From the NCBI GenBank assembly GCA_017881765.1, contig JADGQN010000024.1, positions 1-21,305 on the forward strand: a stretch of 21,305 nucleotides of DNA, read 5' to 3'. Below the pieces are notes generated by a model. It did not search any database, was not told the origin of the DNA, and was given only the letters and a program-made list of their open reading frames with translations. Shown here in pieces: positions 15,320 to 21,305 of the stretch. Origin of the DNA: Syntrophobacterales bacterium (lineage in GTDB: Bacteria > Desulfobacterota > Syntrophorhabdia > Syntrophorhabdales > WCHB1-27). The position numbers and the translations under genes were made by a program. Position 1 is the stretch's first letter, and each line of letters opens with the position of its first letter.

Positions 15320-15883
15320 ATGCAAAAGATCGAAATTCCACCCGAGAGAGTCTTCTATCCGATGTGTTGTTCGCTTGTAGGCGCAAATGTGGGAGGGAAG
15401 CCCAACTACCTCACCGTGGCCTGGTTCAGCATGGTCCACCCAAAGCCGCCCTACGTCATGGTCACAATGAACAAGGTCCACTACACGAACGCCGGCATCA
15501 AGGAAAACGGGACATTCAGCGTCAATATACCTTCAGCGGAAATGGCCGAGATCACGGATTACTGCGGCCTTGTATCCGGGAGCAAGTACGACAAATCGAA
15601 GCTCTTCGAAACATTCTACGGAAAGCTGAAGACAGCGCCCATGATCAAGGAGTGCCCCTTCAACGCGGAGTGCAAACTGATACAAACTGTCGACCTGCCG
15701 ATGGAGGAACTCTTTATCGGAGAACTCGTCGGGGTTTATACGGACGAACGCTACCTCACCGAAGGACTCCCTGACATCAGGAAGATGAATCCCATAATAC
15801 TCCAAATGCCCCAGAAAAAGTACCTAACGGTTGGCGCAGAGCTGGCCCCTGCATGGGAGGCCGGTAAGAAGCTCATCAAGTAG
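15320..15883 (+). CDS. Flavin reductase family protein (flavoredoxin-like)
   Basis: A 187-residue protein with the FMN-binding split-barrel pattern of the flavin reductase-like/flavoredoxin family. It opens with CCSLVGANVGGKPNYLTVAWFSMVHPKPPYVMVTMNK, and the FSVNIPS segment and ITDYCGLVSGSKYDKSKLF follow, as in Desulfovibrio flavoredoxin relatives. Such proteins bind FMN and pass electrons in anaerobes or reduce flavins. The ATG start is preceded by GAGGAGGG. No signal peptide is seen, so it is cytoplasmic. It appears to be a single-gene unit between the DUF72 remnant and the surface-fibre operon. Partner and substrate cannot be read from sequence. Confidence 0.9.
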   Translation: MQKIEIPPERVFYPMCCSLVGANVGGKPNYLTVAWFSMVHPKPPYVMVTMNKVHYTNAGIKENGTFSVNIPSAEMAEITDYCGLVSGSKYDKSKLFETFYGKLKTAPMIKECPFNAECKLIQTVDLPMEELFIGELVGVYTDERYLTEGLPDIRKMNPIILQMPQKKYLTVGAELAPAWEAGKKLIK

Positions 15884-15909
15884 CGGGTAATGTGATCTGT
15901 TTGTCCGCG

Positions 15910-15942
15910 CTCTCGTAAATGGTTGTGGCGAGAGAGAGTTTT
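15910..15942 (+). terminator. Possible terminator after the flavin reductase gene
   Basis: CTCTCG (15910-15915) and CGAGAG (15929-15934) form a 6-bp stem with a 13-nt loop, followed by AGAGTTTTCT. About 40 nt further on, CTCCA-N8-TGGAG followed by TTTTT (15979-16001) is a second, similar candidate. Both stems are short. Confidence 0.4.
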
Positions 15943-16001
15943 CTAAGAAGTCGATTTTGTGAAGGCACGAGTTCGTGTCTCCATCTCTCGCTGGAGTTTT
16001 T

Positions 16002-16479
16002 CCGTTCATACTCTTTCAAGCAATTCTTTCTCTGCCAGATCCCATCGAATCATACGCCCATAGCTGTCTTCTGATCTAATGATGCCAATATAGACCTTCT
16101 TAGTTAAGCTTGTTTACCGACAGGACATAGCCCCGTTGGTTGATTGCCTTCCCAGGAACTGAAGGCTATTTTCAACCACCCGCACTGCAAGATGAGAGTG
16201 TCCGTCCGTCGGGGAACAAACATAAAGAGCGCATTGGCGCTTTTCTGGAAATCCTTACCTGGCGCGGCCCACCACGACAGCCTTTGAAAAGGGTGATCCA
16301 AATATAGGCCCTTAGGGCTAATTCGTTTTACCGAGAAGAAATATACCATTGTCGGATTGTTTTCCTATGTACTGACGGCTACTCTTAAAACACCGTATGG
16401 TGTAAGTACGAGCATTCACACAACAGCGGGCCAACGTAAAAGGTGCGTATGCGTTTTTTTCCGAAAATAGTTACCTCTT
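16002..16479. other. Long intergenic region with no convincing gene
   Basis: This stretch is less GC-rich than its surroundings. A minus-strand frame at 16104-16349 would encode 81 residues rich in Trp, Cys and Phe, but it has no ribosome binding site and no recognised motif. Small hairpins are present: AGCGC-ATTG-GCGCT near 16230, and ACACC-GTAT-GGTGT at 16390-16403. It may hold an old repeat or the promoter of the downstream operon; no good promoter boxes were found. Confidence 0.4.
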
Positions 16480-16528
16480 ATGCCGTAGCCAGGATCGCTA
16501 TCGAAAAGAGTGATATGTCACTACGCAT
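16480..16528 (+). promoter_or_regulatory. Candidate structured leader of the surface-fibre operon
   Basis: ATGCCGTAG (16480-16488) can pair with CTACGCAT (16521-16528) with one bulged C. Inside it, ATCGC..TC closes a GAAAA loop with GA-GTGAT (16494-16514), giving a nested stem-loop about 50 nt before the ATG at 16581. It could be a regulatory RNA element. It does not match a riboswitch consensus I can name. Confidence 0.3.
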
Positions 16529-16580
16529 GGCAGGCGGAGTGATTGGCACACTAAACCAAACATTTGAAAGGAGGACGAAA

Positions 16581-17153
16581 ATGAAAAGATTGGTACTTTT
16601 GGTTGTGGGGTTGGCACTTTTGGGCATGGTTGCCGCGCCGGCATACGCCGACACTCAGGGAGCTGCTACTGCAGCAGTCGTTGTTAATGTGAATCCGAAT
16701 GTTTCTCTGTCCGCGAAGACACCTCTCGTGAATGCAGGAACTATCCAGACCGGCGACTTCTTTGCTCAGGTCACATGGACGATCGGGGCGAATCTGGAGC
16801 AGGTGGCGTTTTTCCTCGAAGCGTCAGACCTGTATAAGGGCGATGATCCTGTGAACGTCCAGGTGGCCCCAATCGCACTGAACACCAATAAGCCGGCAGA
16901 GTTTGCACCTCAGTTTGGAAGCGAGATCAATGCTGGCGACAACAAGGCCCTGTGGGTAACAGGGGCTGGTGCCAGCATCGGCGCCTATCCTACCAAGAAG
17001 ACAGAGACGGCGACGTTTGAGAGCTCCCAGAACGGTCATTACAGCCAGGACGTTACGACGAAGATTTTTTACAATCAGCCTGATCCCGAAAAGACAGTGG
17101 GTCAGTACAGCGGTAAAGTAAGACTGACCGCTCTGCTCGTGGGCGTCAATTAG
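16581..17153 (+). CDS. Secreted small protein, putative structural subunit of a chaperone-usher-like system
   Basis: A 190-residue protein with a clear signal peptide (MKRLVLLVVGLALLGMVAAPAYA, cleavage after AYA). The mature part is beta-strand-like, rich in Val, Ala, Thr and Asn, with NVNPNVSLSAKTPLVNAGTI near its N-terminus and a hydrophobic C-terminal strand (KVRLTALLVGVN). No cysteines and no membrane anchor are seen. A longer frame starts at GTG 16443. ATG 16581 is preferred because AAAGGAGG lies 7 nt upstream and it creates the signal peptide. It is the first gene of an operon with a PapD-like chaperone and an usher-like protein. The protein beginning at 21124 shares AKTPLV..G.I, so the two are probably paralogous subunits. 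A fimbrial or surface-fibre subunit role is inferred from context. Confidence 0.75.
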   Translation: MKRLVLLVVGLALLGMVAAPAYADTQGAATAAVVVNVNPNVSLSAKTPLVNAGTIQTGDFFAQVTWTIGANLEQVAFFLEASDLYKGDDPVNVQVAPIALNTNKPAEFAPQFGSEINAGDNKALWVTGAGASIGAYPTKKTETATFESSQNGHYSQDVTTKIFYNQPDPEKTVGQYSGKVRLTALLVGVN

Positions 17154-17241
17154 TAAGCACTAGTTGATATGTTTTGCCAATCATCCGCCTGCCGCGATAG
17201 TGACTGAGAAAACAAAGAAGACAGAATTCAGGGGGAAAAAG

Positions 17242-18054
17242 ATGGTTATCAGGCTTTCACTTGCGGGTCTTGCAGTCGTTCTTGCCCTTCTCATCTTTCC
17301 TGTTGCGGGAAGCTGGGCAGGGCTTGCAATATCTCCAGCGTATGTAGAGGCCAGTTTCGACAAGGGGCGGCCCGTTGGAGAGTTTCTTATTTCGAATCTA
17401 GGAGACGAAGAAGAAAGATACCGGATCAAGGCGGTCCATTTCGTACTAACGAAGAACGGGGGACTGGACCGCATCCCGCCGGATGAACATTCCCTGGCGG
17501 CCTGGGTCAAATTTAACCCCACGGAGTTCACGCTGGCGCCGAAAACCAAGCGGGCTGTCCGGTATGTCATCATCCCCCAGGGCAACCTGAAGGCTGGTGA
17601 ATATTGGGGAGCGATGGAACTGGAGTCTTTGAAGACGACGACCGCTTCGGGCAAGGACGAGAAAGGCAGGGAATACAACATAGAGGTGCTACCAACCATT
17701 CTTGTTCCGATGTTCGGCAAATTCGGGAATGTCCGGTATCAGGGAGTAGTGAAAGAGGCCACGTTAGCCAAAGGACAAACGGACCAATCCCTCCGCGTGT
17801 TGCTCAGCAATACCGGAGATGGCAGACTCCTGATAGAGGGACAGTACGTGATTATGGACGGGGCAGGGCAAGAGATCCAGAAGGGCCAGTTAGGAAAATT
17901 CTATCTCCTTCCGGGCATGGAGCAGATTGCAGCAAGCCGTCTCACGTCCAAGCTCGCGTCGGGGAGTTACAAGGTTCGGGTCGAATGCCGATCTCCTCAA
18001 TTGAAAGAGTCACTCAGCAACGAATTTGATTTGGTCTGGAAGGAGAGCCAGTAA
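17242..18054 (+). CDS. PapD-like periplasmic chaperone
   Basis: A 270-residue secreted protein with a signal peptide (about 1-26, ending AGSWA). The first domain (about 28-145) follows the PapD N-terminal Ig-like pattern. It opens GLAISPAYVEASFDKG. Next are a strand ending in ISNLGDEEERYRIKA and the W-V-KFNPTEFTLAPKTKRAVRYVI strand that in PapD precedes the subunit-binding edge, then KAGEYWGAMELE. The second domain (about 165-268) is another beta-sandwich (VLLSNTGDGRLLIEGQYVI). In known systems these chaperones cap secreted subunits and deliver them to the outer-membrane usher. The start is ATG 17242 with AGGGGG upstream; an upstream TTG at 17164 lacks a ribosome site and would spoil the signal peptide. 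It lies 88 nt after the subunit gene and 14 nt before the usher. Confidence 0.8.
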   Translation: MVIRLSLAGLAVVLALLIFPVAGSWAGLAISPAYVEASFDKGRPVGEFLISNLGDEEERYRIKAVHFVLTKNGGLDRIPPDEHSLAAWVKFNPTEFTLAPKTKRAVRYVIIPQGNLKAGEYWGAMELESLKTTTASGKDEKGREYNIEVLPTILVPMFGKFGNVRYQGVVKEATLAKGQTDQSLRVLLSNTGDGRLLIEGQYVIMDGAGQEIQKGQLGKFYLLPGMEQIAASRLTSKLASGSYKVRVECRSPQLKESLSNEFDLVWKESQ

Positions 18055-18068
18055 CACAGGCATGAGCC

Positions 18069-21000
18069 GTGCGATTCGAGCTTATCGGTCTTCTATTTAT
18101 CGCTCTCTGTTTCTCGACGGAAGCGTTTTCGACGAGCCCGGCCTTGCCTCAGCCCGTGTTGAACCCCGTGGGCCAGACCCAGGGTGACAAGAACGGAGAA
18201 CGAAACAAGGTGAATCAGTCCGGCCCTTCGCTCAAAACAGAGGTGTGCTGCTTTTCACTCGAAGGAAAAAAGCCGTGGGAAGTGTTAAGGATCGATGACC
18301 TGGATACCGTATTGACACCTTCCGGCCAGCGCCTCATCCCCCTTCTCAGAGTGCTTAAGGCCCTTCAAATGGAGGTGGAAGAGAAGGAGGGGCGTATCTC
18401 GTTTGGTCCCGCCGGGCCGGCAAGGATTGTCCTTGATACACAAACAAAACAGCTCGAGATCAATGGTCAGACCAAATCCGTGACGATAGTGGTAGGGGTG
18501 TCAGATATCACTTCTCACAGGGACGTCTATCTTCCTCCCGACGTATTGTCCGAACTCCTGTTGATGAAGATCGAGTGGAATGAGCAGGCGTACGGGTTCA
18601 TCGCAGCCACGGACCAGAAACTGAGCATATGGAAGATCGTACCCGGGGCTTCGTTGCTCGCCATCCAGACGAAGGAGACCGCGGTCAATCTGCCCGAACT
18701 TTTCCCTCCGGCCCGTCCACCCAATTTCAGTCTCGACTTCGTAGAACTTCAGTTTCGCCCCTATTTCACGACCGCAACCTCGGACTCAGGGTCTTCACAG
18801 AGGTTCGCTATCGATGCACCTAAACAGACTTTTTGGGGAAACGGTTTCGGGGGACGGTACCGACTGCAATTCACGGAGCCCTGGTTCGCGTGGGACAACG
18901 CTGCGGGTTATCAAAAAGGAGATAGCGCCCCCATTATGCTCAACCGGGGCGACTGGACCTACTCCTTGCCCGACGCCGAAATTGCCGCGGGGGATTCCGT
19001 TTTTGGCCTGAATGACCTGACCTTTCCCATTGTGAAACTGACGGGTGTTCGTCTCAACGGCTTGAGCGGATTTCCCGGGGATGAGAATCAGTGGCGTATT
19101 ACCCCCGGGATGGTCGACTATTTTATTAATCCGGAAGTCTTCGAGGGAACGGCCCCTGTTGGGTCAAAGGTTGAGCTGATTATCAACGACCGATCGATAG
19201 AGACCCAAGCAGTCTCGGTCGGCACCTACCGTTTTGAAGAAGTCCGGCTCACCCCTGGCGGTCTCAATGTCGTCCGGATCATCATTACCGAGCCGAGCGG
19301 CTTCCAAAGGGTGATTGAAAAGAGTATCTTCGGAAGGTCGATCCACCTGCCGAAAGGCGCTTTTGCGTACCTGGGGGGTATGGGGACCAACAGACAGGTC
19401 TACGACTGGTCGACACGCGGCTTCTTCGGGGGCGGCCGGGCACTCTACGGCGTGACCGATTCTCTTACTATGGGAACGACGTGGGCAATGCAGGAGAAGT
19501 TCTATCTGCCCGTCGACACCAGTTCACTGGAGCCCGGCGAAAGGGGATATCCCGATTCAAGCGTCCACTGGGGGGCACAAGCGGCCTGGCTTCCCCGGGA
19601 GTACCTGTTTCTTGGCGGCGACGTATCACTGAGCAGCGGAAGCGGAGGCGAGGGGTCCTTCAACGGCTTGGCGTACAAGTTCAAAGGCGAACTCTACCCG
19701 TCCCCTCGCTTGCAGGTACTATCACAGTTCTTTCACTACGGTCGCGATTTTTTCAACGGAGAAAACCGAAAGCTGCGGGACAAAGAGGGGTACGCAGTCA
19801 ACGGAAGGTGGATCATCAATCCGAAATGGTCTCTTACCTCGACGCTCGGAGGCGTGTGGAACAATGTGGACGGCGGCTCAGATAATGCTCTTGCCGTCGA
19901 CTTCCAGAATTTCGAAATCACTTCGAAACTCATTCCGCGCATGACCATCGGTCTTGGGGCTAGCCGGATAGCGCCAAGCTGGGAGACGGGCGGACCAAAG
20001 ACGCTCTATACGCTGAGACTCATGGCCACCCCCTTCAAGGACGTTTATTTAGACGGATTTTTTTCAATGGGAGACTACCTGGATCCCGGCCAGCAGACCG
20101 ATTTTTTTACCGGCCTCAGGATTCCCGGCTTCTCCTCCTACCTACCGCCTACTGCCGCCGTCAGCCTCCGCGTGCCCCTGAACGCAACGAACTCGGTAGG
20201 GGCCACGTATTGGCAAAGTCCGGGAAGAGACAGGCCATCCATCTCCCATAGCTACATGGGTGCGGGGAAACCAATCCAGACGTACACGGAGCTCGGGTGG
20301 GATATGGTCTACCAGAAGGTTTTTGTACAGAGTCGTATAGACTATCTTCTCGACCGGTTGGGCAAGAAGCGTATCGGGCTTGACATGCGGTTGGATCAGG
20401 GGCACTGGACAGTCTCGTTGTTATTCACCTTTACCGACCTGTTTAGCTATAACCGGGGGACCCCGGTCTACGTTTCCGACTCGGCCGTCACACCGGAGCG
20501 AGCGGGGGTCCACGGCAGGGTATTTATCGATTGCAACGCCAACGGAAAACTGGACCCGGGCGAGCCAGGCGTGGAGAACATCCGGGTAATAGCAGATAAT
20601 GTCACTAACGCCACAACCGACAAGAACGGTTATTTCCTGCTGCCCGCACTAGGCCAGAGCAAAACGAGCCGGCTCTTTCTCGACATAGATACCGTCCCGG
20701 CCATTTACAGTCCCACGCACGCCATGCAGACGGCCACGCTCCGTCCCGGAAGTCTCACCGAGATAAACTTCGGTGTCACCCCCCTCCATTCCATTTCCGG
20801 CCTTGTCCAAATGCTTGCTCCGGACAAAACCCTTCAACCCGCCAAGGGAGTGCGGGTCACCCTGATTAATGCAACAGATGAAAAGAAGGTTTCCGATTCC
20901 GTTACCGCTCAGGACGGCAGCTACTATATCGGGGACGTAAGACCCGGAAAATACTATGTGGAGATAGACCCGGAGACCCTTCCGCCAAAATATGTTATCA

Positions 21001-21113
21001 CGGGCCATAAGAGGCTCGTTGAGTTGGCGCCTAAAAAGGAGCCGCAGGAATTGAACATTCCTCCTTTTCGCGCATCCGTTCCAGCGACCGGAGCGGACAA
21101 TGTGCCCGGTTGA
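18069..21113 (+). CDS. Usher-like outer-membrane beta-barrel protein
   Basis: A 1014-residue secreted protein. A signal peptide (about 1-20) is followed by an N-terminal domain (about 60-190, VLTPSGQRLIPLLRVLKALQMEVEE...), which resembles a copper-amine-oxidase-N/stalk-type repeat more than the classical usher N-domain. A plug-like Ig domain (about 356-420: GTAPVGSKVELIINDR...TYRFEEVRLTPGGLNVVRI) matches the usher middle domain. A long region of alternating strands rich in Tyr, Phe, Trp and Gly (about 425-800) fits an outer-membrane barrel. The C-terminus has an SdrD_B-like domain (about 813-905, GRVFIDCNANGKLDPGEPGV) and a carboxypeptidase-regulatory-like domain (about 906-1000, DGSYYIGDVRPGKYYVEI). 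The start is GTG, 14 nt after the chaperone stop, with a weak ribosome site. It probably exports and assembles the subunits encoded around it. Confidence 0.78.
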   Translation: MRFELIGLLFIALCFSTEAFSTSPALPQPVLNPVGQTQGDKNGERNKVNQSGPSLKTEVCCFSLEGKKPWEVLRIDDLDTVLTPSGQRLIPLLRVLKALQMEVEEKEGRISFGPAGPARIVLDTQTKQLEINGQTKSVTIVVGVSDITSHRDVYLPPDVLSELLLMKIEWNEQAYGFIAATDQKLSIWKIVPGASLLAIQTKETAVNLPELFPPARPPNFSLDFVELQFRPYFTTATSDSGSSQRFAIDAPKQTFWGNGFGGRYRLQFTEPWFAWDNAAGYQKGDSAPIMLNRGDWTYSLPDAEIAAGDSVFGLNDLTFPIVKLTGVRLNGLSGFPGDENQWRITPGMVDYFINPEVFEGTAPVGSKVELIINDRSIETQAVSVGTYRFEEVRLTPGGLNVVRIIITEPSGFQRVIEKSIFGRSIHLPKGAFAYLGGMGTNRQVYDWSTRGFFGGGRALYGVTDSLTMGTTWAMQEKFYLPVDTSSLEPGERGYPDSSVHWGAQAAWLPREYLFLGGDVSLSSGSGGEGSFNGLAYKFKGELYPSPRLQVLSQFFHYGRDFFNGENRKLRDKEGYAVNGRWIINPKWSLTSTLGGVWNNVDGGSDNALAVDFQNFEITSKLIPRMTIGLGASRIAPSWETGGPKTLYTLRLMATPFKDVYLDGFFSMGDYLDPGQQTDFFTGLRIPGFSSYLPPTAAVSLRVPLNATNSVGATYWQSPGRDRPSISHSYMGAGKPIQTYTELGWDMVYQKVFVQSRIDYLLDRLGKKRIGLDMRLDQGHWTVSLLFTFTDLFSYNRGTPVYVSDSAVTPERAGVHGRVFIDCNANGKLDPGEPGVENIRVIADNVTNATTDKNGYFLLPALGQSKTSRLFLDIDTVPAIYSPTHAMQTATLRPGSLTEINFGVTPLHSISGLVQMLAPDKTLQPAKGVRVTLINATDEKKVSDSVTAQDGSYYIGDVRPGKYYVEIDPETLPPKYVITGHKRLVELAPKKEPQELNIPPFRASVPATGADNVPG

Positions 21114-21123
21114 GGTTGAGGAC

Positions 21124-21305
21124 ATGAGTTGGAAGAACACGAGAATCTACGGCTGTGCGATCAGGCCTTTTGCGGTTTTGATTCTCGTATGGTTTCTTGC
21201 CGGTGTCGCTCCCGCGCCGTCTGACGCAGCCGGAGTACTCGCAAATCCGAAACCGACCATCGCCGTGCAGGCCAAAACACCGCTGGTGACCGTCGGGCCA
21301 ATCCG
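21124..21305 (+). CDS. Secreted protein, paralogous subunit or tip protein (cut by window edge)
   Basis: The first 60 codons are visible and the frame is open to the window edge. A signal peptide (CAIRPFAVLILVWFLAGVAPAPSDA) is followed by NPKPTIAVQAKTPLVTVGPI. The AKTPLV..G.I motif also occurs in the small protein at 16581-17153 (8 of 12 aligned residues identical). It starts 10 nt after the usher stop, with a GAGG site close by, so it is the fourth gene of the operon. It is probably a second fibre subunit or an adhesin; its length and the rest of its domains lie outside the window. Confidence 0.7.
   Translation, partial: MSWKNTRIYGCAIRPFAVLILVWFLAGVAPAPSDAAGVLANPKPTIAVQAKTPLVTVGPI

Noticed and set aside
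15064..15774. 236-residue plus-strand open frame overlapping the flavin reductase
   Set aside because: It is out of frame with a well-supported gene, and its translation has no protein-like features.
16104..16349. 81-residue minus-strand open frame
   Set aside because: There is no ribosome site and no recognised motif; it may be a chance frame or a repeat remnant.
16440..16540. c-di-GMP-I (GEMM) riboswitch before the fibre operon
   Set aside because: A GAAA-type loop and an ACGCA are present, but the GEMM consensus segments GGCAAACC and GACGCAAAGCC are absent. Only a generic structured leader can be supported.
16540..16562. Sigma-54 promoter (TTGGCAC) before 16581
   Set aside because: A -24-like TTGGCAC exists, but no TTGC -12 box occurs at the required spacing.
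16443..16580. N-terminal extension of the first fibre-operon gene from a GTG at 16443
   Set aside because: The downstream ATG at 16581 has a strong ribosome site and gives a clean signal peptide. The extension would bury the signal and overlaps a foldable leader.

Overview
The window looks like a chromosomal segment of an anaerobic Gram-negative bacterium. The best guess is a deltaproteobacterium (Desulfobacterota, in the style of syntrophic aromatic- or fatty-acid degraders). That rests on gene content only: a TAXI-type TRAP transporter with DUF1850, a glutaconate-type CoA-transferase, a flavoredoxin-like protein, an HD phosphohydrolase, a periplasmic 5'-nucleotidase and an outer-membrane usher-like protein. 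No rRNA, tRNA, CRISPR array or transposase was seen, so the assignment is tentative.

Left part (1-9062): a divergent M24 peptidase/creatinase-like protein (+), a membrane TPR/zinc-ribbon protein (-) with a near-consensus sigma-70 promoter, an MFS transporter and a secreted 5'-nucleotidase (+), a second MFS transporter (-), an HD-domain phosphohydrolase (+) and a tiny zinc-ribbon protein (+). This part is rich in small palindromic repeats. One repeat, seen upstream of the first MFS gene, also sits in frame inside the 5'-nucleotidase gene and adds about 30 residues. A second family (about 130 bp, 21-bp terminal inverted repeats, central CGTACC/GGTACG hairpin) lies at the 3' end of the TPR gene and recurs at the 3' end of a CoA-transferase gene.

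Middle (9063-15883): a minus-strand operon encodes a TAXI solute-binding protein, a DUF1850 protein and a fused 4TM/12TM TRAP permease. It is divergent from a two-gene CoA-transferase operon on the plus strand. Import of an organic acid followed by CoA activation is the natural reading (inference). Next come a repeat element, a DUF72 (YecE-like) pseudogene whose N-terminal and C-terminal ends are joined by an internal deletion, and a flavin reductase-like gene.

Right part (15884-21305): after a roughly 0.7-kb leader with no convincing gene but with a foldable element, a plus-strand operon encodes a small secreted protein, a PapD-like periplasmic chaperone, a 1014-residue usher-like outer-membrane protein, and the start of another secreted protein cut by the window edge. 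The first and last share a mature N-terminal motif (AKTPLV..G.I), so they are probably paralogous subunits. This looks like a divergent chaperone-usher surface-fibre system. The usher has an unusual N-terminal domain and two C-terminal SdrD_B/carboxypeptidase-regulatory-like domains. It is the best candidate for an undescribed system in the window.
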